From contig NZ_BCRT01000022.1 of assembly GCF_001552735.1 (NCBI RefSeq), positions 46,706-110,705 on the forward strand: a stretch of DNA of 64,000 bases. The letters run 5' to 3'. Made by a program: the position numbers and the translations under genes. The stretch's first letter is position 1. Every line of letters begins with the position of its first letter. The notes beneath the pieces were generated by a model that was given only the letters and a program-made list of their open reading frames with translations, had not been told where the DNA came from and searched no databases. Positions 1-7,867 of this stretch are shown here, piece after piece. This DNA comes from Sanguibacter suarezii NBRC 16159 (GTDB lineage Bacteria; Actinomycetota; Actinomycetes; Actinomycetales; Cellulomonadaceae).

Positions 1-2
1 GC

Positions 3-365
3 CTGGACCTGGCCGAGCAGGTCGGGCTGCCCGTCGTCGTCTCGTCGGCGCTGGAGAGCTCGGTCGGGCTGGCTGCCGGGATCGCGCTCGCTGCGGCGCT
101 GCCCCGGCTCGACCATGCCTGTGGGCTGGCGACCTCCCAGCTCCTCGTCCACGACACCGTCCCCGACCCGCTGCTGCCCACCGGCGGCATGATCGAGGTC
201 CGCCGCCCTGTCCCGGACGCGGTGAGCCTCGCCGCGACCGACGCCCACCTGCTCGACCCGGGCGTCGCCCAGCGCTGGGAGCAGCGCGCAACCCGCGTCG
301 CCCGGCTGGCCCAGGCCCTGCCTGCGCCGTCCCGAGACACCACGTCAGGAGACACCACCCCGTGA
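3..365 (+). CDS. menC: o-succinylbenzoate synthase MenC, C-terminal part
   Basis: This is the last 120 codons of a gene that begins before the window. The frame reads SSALESSVGLAAGIALAAAL near its start, the C-terminal barrel signature of the enolase-superfamily o-succinylbenzoate synthase. That enzyme dehydrates SHCHC to o-succinylbenzoate in menaquinone synthesis. The stop codon overlaps the GTG of menD by 4 bases (GTGA), so the two are translationally coupled. The catalytic lysines and metal ligands lie upstream of the window and cannot be checked. The assignment rests on this motif and on the menD neighbour. Confidence 0.8.
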   Translation: MDLAEQVGLPVVVSSALESSVGLAAGIALAAALPRLDHACGLATSQLLVHDTVPDPLLPTGGMIEVRRPVPDAVSLAATDAHLLDPGVAQRWEQRATRVARLAQALPAPSRDTTSGDTTP

Positions 366-2203
366 CCACCTCGCCGTCCATCGCCGCAGCGCGAGACCTC
401 GTCCGCTCCCTCGTCCGGCTGGGCGTGCGCGACGTCGTGCTGGCGCCCGGCTCGCGCAGCGCGCCGCTGGCCTACGCCTTCGCCCTCGCCGCCGGGCACA
501 CGATGCCGGGAGGGCGCTCGCCGCTCATCCGTCTGCACGTGCGTGTCGACGAGCGCGACGCCGGCTTCCTCGCCCTGGGGCTGGCGCGCGCCGCCCAGCT
601 GCGGGCCGGCGGGCAGGACGGCCCTGAGCCCACGGCTCCGGTCGCGGTGGTCACCACCTCCGGGACCGCGGTGGCCAACCTCCTGCCGGCGGTGCTCGAG
701 GCGCACTACAGCGGCATCCCGCTGCTGCTGCTCACCGCGGACCGACCGCACGAGCTGCGCGGCACGGGCGCCAACCAGACCGGGGACCAGGTGGGGATCT
801 TCGGCTCGGCGACCCGGCTCGCGGTGGACGTCCCTGCGCCGTCCGGGCGCCCCGAAGAGCTGCGCGACCTGCGCGCGCTGGTGACCCGCGCGATCGCCGC
901 GGCGTCGGGCACGCGCAGCGCGCACCCGGGGCCGGTGCACCTCAACCTCGCCTACCGCGAGCCCCTCGCGCCCAGCCCGCAGGAGCTCGCCGCGATGGAC
1001 GTCAGCGGCGACGGCCTGTCCGGAGAGGCGCCGCTGGCCGACGACGAGGGCCCCACCGGGCTGGGCCAGGGACTGGGGACGGTGCTGGCCCGCACACCGC
1101 CCGCCGACGACCCGCTCGTGGACGAGCTGCGCCTGGACACCGAGCCGGCGACCGTGGTCGTGGCCGGGGACGGCGCTGGTCCGGTGGCCCGGATGCTGGC
1201 CGAGGCGCGGGGCTGGCCGCTGCTGGCCGAGGCCTGCTCAGGGGCCGCCGGCGGCCAGAACCTCATCCGCGCCCACCGCCTCGTGCTCGGGATCAGTGAT
1301 CTGGCCGACCAGGTGCGTCAGGTGATCCTGCTGGGACGACCGACCGTCTCCCGGCCGGTGCAGCAGCTGCTGGCCCGCCCCGACGTGCGCGTCGTCGTCG
1401 TGGCCACCGGCGCCGAGCAGTGGCCCGACGCCGCCCGCAACGCCTCCTTCGTCCTCGACCACGTGCCTGCGGACTGGCTCACCAACCCCCTCGAGCTGCG
1501 CAGCGTGGACGCCCTCCAGGCGTGGCGGGCAGCCTCCAAGGCCGCGACGGACGTCGTCGCGCAGGCCAGCGCGGACCTCTCCCAGGGCCTCACGGCGCTC
1601 GCGGTCGTCGACGCGGTGGCTGCGGCGAGCGGGCCGGACGACGCGCTCGTGGTCGGGTCGTCGAGCCCGGTGCGCGACCTCGACCTCGTGGCGCGCTGGT
1701 CGGAGCCGCCGGCGGTGGTGGCCAACCGCGGGCTGGCCGGGATCGACGGCACGGTCTCGACCGCGATCGGCGTCGCCCTGGGCCTGCAGACCCCGCCGCA
1801 CGGGCCGGGGACCGGTGGCGGCGCCGTGCGGGCCCTGCTCGGTGACCTGACCTTCCTGCACGACGTCGGCGGGCTGCTGCGCGGGCCCTTCGAACCGGCG
1901 GTCTCGCTGCAGATCGTCGTGGTCAACGACGACGGCGGGTCGATCTTCGCCGGGCTCGAGCACGGCCGGACCGGGAACCCGATGCTCTTCGAGCGGGTGT
2001 TCGCCACGCCGCACGGCGCAGACCTGGGAGCGCTGTGCGCCGGCTACGGCGTGCACCACGAGCTGCTCGACGACCTGGCGACGCTGGCAGAGGTGCTTGC
2101 GCACCCGCGTCCGGGGCTCTCCGTCGTCGAGGTCGCCGTCAGCCGCGACGGCCGTGCCACCCAGGAAGGAGAGCTGCTCGCGACCCTCCGGGCGTCGGTG
2201 TGA
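362..2203 (+). CDS. menD: SEPHCHC synthase MenD
   Basis: 613 aa thiamine-diphosphate enzyme that joins 2-oxoglutarate to isochorismate, the first committed step of menaquinone synthesis. Visible signatures are APGSRSAPLAYAFA near residue 28, ERDAGFLALGLARA near 64, the block TSGTAVANLLPAV with TADRPHELRGTGANQT (about 100-140), and a C-terminal ThDP/Mg site with GDLTFLHD at about 494 and NDDGGSIF near 523. The GTG start overlaps the menC stop. Length is normal for actinobacterial MenD, which is slightly longer than the E. coli enzyme. It is cytoplasmic. Isochorismate comes from menF on the opposite strand nearby. Confidence 0.95.
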   Translation: MTTSPSIAAARDLVRSLVRLGVRDVVLAPGSRSAPLAYAFALAAGHTMPGGRSPLIRLHVRVDERDAGFLALGLARAAQLRAGGQDGPEPTAPVAVVTTSGTAVANLLPAVLEAHYSGIPLLLLTADRPHELRGTGANQTGDQVGIFGSATRLAVDVPAPSGRPEELRDLRALVTRAIAAASGTRSAHPGPVHLNLAYREPLAPSPQELAAMDVSGDGLSGEAPLADDEGPTGLGQGLGTVLARTPPADDPLVDELRLDTEPATVVVAGDGAGPVARMLAEARGWPLLAEACSGAAGGQNLIRAHRLVLGISDLADQVRQVILLGRPTVSRPVQQLLARPDVRVVVVATGAEQWPDAARNASFVLDHVPADWLTNPLELRSVDALQAWRAASKAATDVVAQASADLSQGLTALAVVDAVAAASGPDDALVVGSSSPVRDLDLVARWSEPPAVVANRGLAGIDGTVSTAIGVALGLQTPPHGPGTGGGAVRALLGDLTFLHDVGGLLRGPFEPAVSLQIVVVNDDGGSIFAGLEHGRTGNPMLFERVFATPHGADLGALCAGYGVHHELLDDLATLAEVLAHPRPGLSVVEVAVSRDGRATQEGELLATLRASV

Positions 2204-2297
2204 TCGCCGATAATTCGCAGCAAATCCTCAGGGAAGTTCAAGCCGCATCACAGTTCGACACGGTTAAGTGGGGTTCAGTCGAAGGAAGGTGGACCCC

Positions 2298-3851
2298 ATG
2301 AGCATCAACGACAAGACTCCCGGAAACGGCTTCAACCCTGAGCACTCTGGCGAGCCGACGCAGCGCATCGACCAGGTGCGCCCCGCCGGCCCCGCCCAGC
2401 CCGGCGCGACCGCGCCGCTGCCCCCTGTGCCCCCGGCACCTGACGCACAGCAGCACCAGGCGCCGCACACCCAGCAGCCCTACGCCGTGCACCAGCAGTA
2501 CATGAGCTCGTCGGCCGAGCGCAGCCAGCCCGCACAGCCCGCACAGAGCTCCGCGAAGCGTCGCATGATGGCCCCGGTGGCCGTCACCGCAGTCGCCGCC
2601 GCGGTGCTCGCCAGCCTCGGGACGGCCGCGGTGACCGGCCAGTTCGACGGCGACAAGGACTCCACGACCACGACCTCCTCGGCCTTCGGGTCGATCGGGC
2701 AGAAGAGCGACTCGTCGGTCTCGGTCCCCGTGGCCTCGTCCACCGTGACCAACCCCGACTGGCAGAAGGTCACCTCGGCCGTGGCTCCGTCCGTGGTCGC
2801 CATCGCCGTGACCACCCCCGAGGGATCCGGTGAAGGATCCGGCGTGGTCATCGACGACGAGGGACACATCCTCACCAACGACCACGTGGTCGCCGGCGCC
2901 AACGACGACACCGTCCAGGTGACCCTCTACGACGGGCGCATCTACGAGGCGACGATCACCGGTCTCGACCCGGCGACCGACCTCGCCGTCGTCAAGCTGG
3001 TGGACCCGCCCAGCGACCTGAAGTCGGCGGTCTTCGCTGACTCGGCCGACGTGGTCGTCGGCGAGCCGGTCATGGCCATGGGCAACCCGCTCGGGCTGTC
3101 CAACACGGCCACCACGGGCATCGTCTCGGCGGTCAACCGTCCGGTCAGCACGGCCACGACCACCGCGGACCAGACTGCCGTGGTGACCAACGCGATCCAG
3201 ATCGACGCCGCCATCAACCCGGGCAACAGCGGTGGTCCGCTGTTCAACGCCAGCGGTGAGGTCATCGGCATCACGTCCTCGATCGCCTCGCTGTCCTCCG
3301 GCTCGGGCCAGTCCGGCTCGATCGGCCTCGGCTTCGCCATCCCGGCGAACCTCGCCCAGAACATCGGTGCCCAGCTCATCGAGGCCGGCTCCGCCGAGCA
3401 CGCCTTCCTGGGCGTGAGCCTCTCGGACGGCACCGGGACCGCGGACGGCACCACCCGTCAGGGCGCCGTGGTCGAGTCCGTCTCGGACGGGTCCCCGGCG
3501 CAGAAGGCCGGGCTGAAGGTCGGTGACGTCATCGTCGCGATCGACGGCGAGGCCGTGACCGGCGCGGAGTCCCTCACCGGCTTCGTCCGGGCGCTGCCCG
3601 CGGACACCGAGGTCATCCTGACCGTGGTCCGCGACGGCGAGGCCCTGGACGTCGAGGCCACCCTGGTCACCAAGGCCGAGGAAGCCCAGTCCAACTCCGG
3701 CCAGGATGGGTCGGGCCAGGACGGCTCCGGACAGAGCGGCTCGGGCCAGAGCGGCTCCGGGCAGGGTGGATTCGGCTCCGGACGCGGCGGCTCCGACAGC
3801 CCGAGCGCCATCCCTGACCTGGGACAGCTGTTCCCCGGCCAGCGCGGCTAG
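2298..3851 (+). CDS. Membrane-anchored HtrA/DegP-type serine protease with PDZ domain
   Basis: 517 aa S1C-family protease. A Pro/Gln-rich cytoplasmic N-terminus of about 90 residues precedes one membrane segment (about 92-112). The trypsin-like domain follows, with catalytic His196 (TNDHVV), Asp228 (ATDLAVVKL) and Ser311 (INPGNSGGPL). A PDZ domain begins near HAFLGVSL and contains SPAQKAGLKVGDVIVAIDGE. The tail holds five GQxGS-like pentapeptides from about residue 468. The protease domain should face outside and act in envelope protein quality control. The ATG at 2298 is preferred over an upstream in-frame GTG at 2268 because AAGGAAGG sits just before it. It is single-gene, between menD and the convergent menF. 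Confidence 0.92.
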   Translation: MSINDKTPGNGFNPEHSGEPTQRIDQVRPAGPAQPGATAPLPPVPPAPDAQQHQAPHTQQPYAVHQQYMSSSAERSQPAQPAQSSAKRRMMAPVAVTAVAAAVLASLGTAAVTGQFDGDKDSTTTTSSAFGSIGQKSDSSVSVPVASSTVTNPDWQKVTSAVAPSVVAIAVTTPEGSGEGSGVVIDDEGHILTNDHVVAGANDDTVQVTLYDGRIYEATITGLDPATDLAVVKLVDPPSDLKSAVFADSADVVVGEPVMAMGNPLGLSNTATTGIVSAVNRPVSTATTTADQTAVVTNAIQIDAAINPGNSGGPLFNASGEVIGITSSIASLSSGSGQSGSIGLGFAIPANLAQNIGAQLIEAGSAEHAFLGVSLSDGTGTADGTTRQGAVVESVSDGSPAQKAGLKVGDVIVAIDGEAVTGAESLTGFVRALPADTEVILTVVRDGEALDVEATLVTKAEEAQSNSGQDGSGQDGSGQSGSGQSGSGQGGFGSGRGGSDSPSAIPDLGQLFPGQRG

Positions 3852-3909
3852 AACTCAACAGGCTTCCTCACGGGTGACTCGCCCCCCTGATCACCCGGCG
3901 AGGACAGGC

Positions 3910-3944
3910 AAAGGCCAGTGCTCTCCCCCCGAGCGCTGGCCTTT
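3910..3944. terminator. Bidirectional terminator hairpin between htrA and menF
   Basis: A 14-bp stem (arms 3910-3923 and 3931-3944, one G-U wobble) closes a C-rich 7-nt loop. It lies between two convergent genes, so it can end both transcripts. No long T-run follows, which is common in GC-rich actinobacteria. Confidence 0.75.
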
Positions 3945-3997
3945 GTGGCATCCCGACCCGGTGCGGCCCAGCGGCGTACAGCGGCGGTCAGCGGCGT

Positions 3998-5335
3998 TCA
4001 GCCCAGCGCGTGCCGCATGGGCTCGAGCTTGGCCTCGGTCTCGGCGAGCTCGGCGTCGGGGTCGGAGGCGGCCACGACCCCGCACCCGGCGAAGAGCCGG
4101 ATCCGGTGGGGGTCGGCGGGGTCGAGCGCGGCGGACCGCAGGGCGATGCCCCACTCCCCGTCCCCGTCGCCGCCCATCCATCCCACCGGCCCGGCGTACC
4201 GGGCCCGGTCCATACCCTCGATCTCGCGGATGAGAGCGTTGGCCACCGGGGTGGGCGTGCCGCAGACCGCAGCCGTGGGGTGCAGCGCCGCAGCGAGCGA
4301 CAGGCTCGACGGCGTCGTCTCGCCCGTGGTGCACAGCACCCCGGTGACGTCGCTGGCCAGGTGCAGCACGTTGGGCAGGTGCAGCACGAAGGGTGTCTCG
4401 GGGACGTTGAGCGACTGGCAGAACGGCTCGAGGGCCTGAGCCACCGAGGTGACCGCATACTCGTGCTCCTCGAGGTCCTTGGAGGAGTGCGCGAGCACTG
4501 CGGCCCGCGCCAGGTCTGCTTCCTCGCCGCCGGTCCGGCGGATCGTCCCGGCGAGCACGCGGGAGGTGACCAGCCCCTTCTCGCTGCGCACGAGCAGCTC
4601 GGGCGTCGCTCCGACCATGCCGTCCACGCTGAAGGTCCAGCACCCGGCGTAGGAGTCCGCCAGGCGGGTCAGCAGCCAGCGCGGGTCGATCGGCTCGCTC
4701 GTGCGGGCGAGCACGTCGCGCGCCATGACCACCTTCTCCAGCGCCCCTGCTCGGATCCGGTCCACCGCCTCCTCGACGGCGGCCGTCCAGGCGTCGTCGG
4801 TGACGGCTCCCTGGGAGTAGGTCACCGTGCCGGGGGAGGAGATCGGCGTGGCGCCGCCCGCCTCGGTGACGACCTCGGTGAGCGTGGGCGCCGGGCTCAG
4901 CGCGGGCACGGCGTCGGCCGTGGTGATCGTGGTGATCCAGGACTTCTCACCGCGCCGGCCGACGACGACGCGCGGCACCACGAGCACCCCGCCGGCGGCG
5001 GAGGACTCATCGAAGGCGAAGGACCCGAAGGCGACCGGGCCGGTGCCGGGCAGCATGATGTCGTCTCGCACGATCGCGTGGGCGCGCAGCCGGGCCCAGG
5101 CGGCCTCGGCGTCGGCGAAGCGCGCGGCGCCCGTCGTCTCGATCCGGGCCACCTCGCCCCAGGCGACCAGGCCGTCGCCGCGGCGCACCCACGCCAGCGG
5201 GCCGGTGGCCGGGAGCAGGCGCAGCAGCGCTGCGACGTCGGTGTCGAGATCGCCGTCGAGCGACGTGGTGCGGACCACGAGGGCTGTGGGGCGGGGCTGG
5301 GGGGAATCGCTCGGGGCGGCCGGCTGGGAACTCAT
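3998..5335 (-). CDS. menF: Isochorismate synthase
   Basis: 445 aa chorismate-binding enzyme converting chorismate to isochorismate for MenD. The conserved catalytic half spans about residues 185-440. It shows KVVMARDVL, the SRVLAGTIRRT block, HEYAVTSVAQAL, HPTAAVCGTPT and a final GPVGWMGGDGDGEW...RLFAGCGVV region. The ATG at 5335 is chosen because the frame continues upstream only through a TTG with no ribosome site. Siderophore-type isochorismate synthases (EntC/DhbC) are close relatives, but menC, menD and menG around it argue for the menaquinone role. Confidence 0.88.
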   Translation of the reverse strand: MSSQPAAPSDSPQPRPTALVVRTTSLDGDLDTDVAALLRLLPATGPLAWVRRGDGLVAWGEVARIETTGAARFADAEAAWARLRAHAIVRDDIMLPGTGPVAFGSFAFDESSAAGGVLVVPRVVVGRRGEKSWITTITTADAVPALSPAPTLTEVVTEAGGATPISSPGTVTYSQGAVTDDAWTAAVEEAVDRIRAGALEKVVMARDVLARTSEPIDPRWLLTRLADSYAGCWTFSVDGMVGATPELLVRSEKGLVTSRVLAGTIRRTGGEEADLARAAVLAHSSKDLEEHEYAVTSVAQALEPFCQSLNVPETPFVLHLPNVLHLASDVTGVLCTTGETTPSSLSLAAALHPTAAVCGTPTPVANALIREIEGMDRARYAGPVGWMGGDGDGEWGIALRSAALDPADPHRIRLFAGCGVVAASDPDAELAETEAKLEPMRHALG

Positions 5336-5434
5336 CGCCACCAAGCCTACGACTCATCCTGTGGGCGTGGTGCCGTCCCACGGCGCCCGCGCGGGGGTGC
5401 GCCGCCACCTGCGCTCAGATGAGACGATGGGGCA

Positions 5435-6130
5435 ATGTCACGCGCCAGCCTGGAGAAGAAGCCCACCGAGGTCGCCTCGATGTTCGACGGCATCGCTCGC
5501 CACTACGACCTCACCAACGACCTGATCTCGCTCGGGCAGGACCGCTCGTGGCGTCGGGCGACGGTCAAGGCCGTCGGCGCCGGTCCGGGCGACCGCGTCC
5601 TGGACCTGGCTGCGGGCACCGGCACGTCGAGCGAGCCCTTCGCCGCGGCCGGCGCGCAGGTCGTGCCGTGCGACTTCTCCTTCGGCATGCTCGCGGTGGG
5701 CAAGGAGCGCCGTCCCGACCTGCCCTTCACGGCCGGCGACGCGACGCAGCTGCCCTTCGCGGACGAGTCCTTCGACGTGGTGACCATCTCCTTCGGCCTG
5801 CGCAACGTCGTGGACACCCTGGGTGCGCTCACCGAGATGCGCCGGGTGGTCCGCCCCGGGGGACGCATCGTCATCTGCGAGTTCTCCGCACCCACCTGGG
5901 CCCCGCTGCGCACGGTGTACAGCGAGTACCTCATGCGCGCGCTGCCCAAGGTCGCCGGGATGGTGACCAAGGACGCCGGGTCCTACGAGTACCTGGCTGA
6001 GTCCATCCGCGCCTGGCCGGACCAGGAGGAGCTGGGCCGGCTCATGCTGTCGGCCGGCTGGAGCTCGGTGGGCTACCGCAACCTCACCGGTGGCATCGTC
6101 GCGCTGCACCGCGGCACCCGCACGGACTGA
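5435..6130 (+). CDS. menG: Demethylmenaquinone methyltransferase
   Basis: 231 aa class I SAM methyltransferase of the UbiE/MenG family, the C-methylation that finishes the menaquinone ring. Signatures are [14 protein letters not shown] at about residue 16, the SAM loop [12 protein letters not shown] near 57, [20 protein letters not shown] near 100, and GGIVALHRG at the C-terminus. The first ATG after the divergent menF start is used. It ends 12 bases from the stop of the convergent cellulase gene, leaving no room for a separate terminator. Confidence 0.95.
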   Translation: MSRASLEKKPTEVASMFDGIARHYDLTNDLISLGQDRSWRRATVKAVGAGPGDRVLDLAAGTGTSSEPFAAAGAQVVPCDFSFGMLAVGKERRPDLPFTAGDATQLPFADESFDVVTISFGLRNVVDTLGALTEMRRVVRPGGRIVICEFSAPTWAPLRTVYSEYLMRALPKVAGMVTKDAGSYEYLAESIRAWPDQEELGRLMLSAGWSSVGYRNLTGGIVALHRGTRTD

Positions 6131-6142
6131 CCGGACGGGCGG

Positions 6143-7555
6143 TCACCAGCTGGCGTTGCGCGCCAGCTCGAGGGCGCCGTCCTGCCACCACTGGCCCGCG
6201 GCCGGGCCGCCGTTGCAGGCGCCGTCGCTCTCTCCCGGCGCCTTGGCCCAGATGAGCGCGTCGAGCCGGGTGCCGTCGGAGACCATCTGCGACGGCTCTC
6301 CGAGCCCGCGCCCGCCGGGGTTGCACCACTGCGTGCCGTCCGGCCCCGCGCCGTTGCGCGAGGTGTCCACGACGAAGGTCTTCCCGCCCACCAGCGCCGA
6401 GACCTCCTCGCCGTAGGCCCGTGAGGCCTCGGTGGTCTGGTAGTTGGAGGTGTTGAGGGCGAAGCCCGCAGCGTGGTCGAAGCCGACGAGAGCGAGCCGC
6501 CGGGCGGCCTCGGCGGCGCTCAACCACGCCGGGTGCCCGGCGTCGACGTAGACGCGTCCACCGGCCAGCGTGAGCTTCTCGGCGGCGTACCGGAGGTAGC
6601 CCACCCGGTCGCCCTGACCGTCGCAGTCGCCGAGCTGGGCGAGGGCGTCGGGTTCCAGGACGATCCACGGGGTCCCCGTGATGCCGGAGGCGATCGTGTC
6701 GATCCAGGCCGCGTACTCGCTCGTGGCGACGCCGCCCGCGGAGTGGTTGCCGCAGTCGCGGCCGGGGATGGCGTAGACCACGACCAGCGGAATCTGTCCG
6801 GCGGCGGCCGCCTGGCTCGTGTGGTCGGCCAGCGAGGCGCGCGCCTGGTCCGCGCTGGACCAGCTGCCCACCCACAGCGCCTGGGGGGTCTGGGCGATCT
6901 TGTCGAGCAGGGTCCGCGTCTCGCCCGAGGCGGCCTGGGCGGCCGTCGCGGCCTGCGTGGCCGGGTTGGTGTAGAAGCCGGTCAGGGCCTGGGGCGCAGG
7001 TCCAGCCGGGGGCCCGGCGCTCGGAGCTGCGGGCGTGCCCGGCGCCGGGCCGGTGCACGGCTCCCCGTCGAGGGTGAAATCTGTCGGCACGCCGTTGGAG
7101 CCCTGCCACGACGCGATGAAGCCGAAGGTGGCGCTCTCCCCGACGTCGAGCGCGGCGTTGTGCTCGACGGAGGTCATCGAGACCGCGGTCGCGGTCTGGC
7201 TCGCGGTCGCGTTCCACGTCTGTCCCACACTCTGGCCGTCGGCGAAGGTCCACCCCAGCGTCCAGGTGGCCACGGGAGCAGCCAGGACCGTGACGACGAC
7301 GTCGGCCTGGAACTCGCCCTGCCACTGGTTCGTCACGGTGTACTCCACCGCGCACGTCGGTGGCGGCGGCGTCTGCGTCGCGGAGTCAGACGGTGTCACC
7401 GGCGCCGCGAGGGAGGGGGACGAGGACGCGCCGGCCTCGTCGACGGGAGCGGAGCCGGAGCAGGCGACCAGCGTCGCGGCGAGCGCGCCCGCGACGAGCA
7501 GCCGCACGGAGCGTCCCAGCATGTGGTCCAGCGGCGAGCGGTGCGGCGTCGGCAT
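6143..7555 (-). CDS. Glycoside hydrolase family 6 cellulase lipoprotein with N-terminal CBM2
   Basis: 470 aa. The N-terminus is a lipoprotein signal (VAGALAATLVACSGS, lipobox LVAC), so the enzyme is predicted to be anchored to the outer face of the membrane. A Ser/Thr/Pro linker leads to a family 2 cellulose-binding-like domain (about 60-165; CAVEYTVTNQWQGEF to the matching GEPCTG cysteine). After a Pro/Ala linker comes the GH6 catalytic domain from LTGFYTNPA, with VVVYAIPGRDCG, the acid-catalyst region WIVLEPDAL, VDTSRNG and WCNPGGRGLGE. GH6 enzymes cut beta-1,4-glucan with inversion. The ATG at 7555 is chosen for its GGAG site and the signal peptide. It has no polysaccharide-related neighbours. 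Confidence 0.9.
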   Translation of the reverse strand: MPTPHRSPLDHMLGRSVRLLVAGALAATLVACSGSAPVDEAGASSSPSLAAPVTPSDSATQTPPPPTCAVEYTVTNQWQGEFQADVVVTVLAAPVATWTLGWTFADGQSVGQTWNATASQTATAVSMTSVEHNAALDVGESATFGFIASWQGSNGVPTDFTLDGEPCTGPAPGTPAAPSAGPPAGPAPQALTGFYTNPATQAATAAQAASGETRTLLDKIAQTPQALWVGSWSSADQARASLADHTSQAAAAGQIPLVVVYAIPGRDCGNHSAGGVATSEYAAWIDTIASGITGTPWIVLEPDALAQLGDCDGQGDRVGYLRYAAEKLTLAGGRVYVDAGHPAWLSAAEAARRLALVGFDHAAGFALNTSNYQTTEASRAYGEEVSALVGGKTFVVDTSRNGAGPDGTQWCNPGGRGLGEPSQMVSDGTRLDALIWAKAPGESDGACNGGPAAGQWWQDGALELARNASW

Positions 7556-7589
7556 GGTGCTCCGGTCCCTCGTGCGGTCAGGTGGCAGA

Positions 7590-7606
7590 CGCTCGCTCAG
7601 CGAGCG
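7590..7606. promoter_or_regulatory. Inverted repeat upstream of the GH6 gene
   Basis: CGCTCGCT-c-AGCGAGCG is a perfect 8-bp inverted repeat with a 1-nt centre, 35 bases upstream of the cellulase ATG. It is placed like an operator. It does not match the CebR consensus TGGGAGCGCTCCCA that I know for actinobacterial cellulases. The rest of the 312-base divergent region (7556-7867) shows no gene, only the CRP-like site listed separately. Confidence 0.35.
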
Positions 7607-7767
7607 CACGAGCGTCCTGGCAGGCGCCCACGAGGGGGTCGGTCTCCCTGCGCAGAACATAGTCGACGCAGGTCCGCGGCTTGTGCGACGGACATGCGGG
7701 GCAGGCCTAAGGAAGGCATGCCTAAGCAGACATCGGGCAGGACCGTGACTAGAGTGGCGTCATTGAT

Positions 7768-7783
7768 TGTGATCCGATTCACA
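7768..7783. promoter_or_regulatory. CRP/GlxR-type binding site upstream of menJ-nuo
   Basis: TGTGATCCGATTCACA matches the TGTGA-N6-TCACA consensus of CRP-family regulators at all ten outer positions. It lies 85 bases upstream of the menJ ATG, in the divergent region with the cellulase gene. It suggests cAMP-CRP/GlxR-type control of the respiratory operon, possibly of both genes. Confidence 0.6.
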
Positions 7784-7867
7784 AACGATGGCTCGTCGGC
7801 GCGCCCCCACGGCGCTGCGTCTGTTTTCCCCCAGGCACGACCCGTTCGGTTCGCGAAGAGGCAGGAC

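Noticed and set aside
2230..2270. Extracytoplasmic-stress sigma promoter (GGGAAGTT) before htrA.
   Set aside because: No matching -10 at the right spacing; only the GGAA half is convincing.
7705..7725. Possible IdeR/DtxR iron box (two GCCTAA halves, centre AGGCATGCCT).
   Set aside because: On the minus strand only about 11 of 19 positions match the TTAGGTTAGGCTAACCTAA-type consensus, and the halves are direct, not inverted, repeats.
6473..7867. Upstream extension of the menJ frame into the cellulase gene.
   Set aside because: It is antisense to GH6 coding sequence; the FAD motif begins right after the ATG at 7868, which has a ribosome site.
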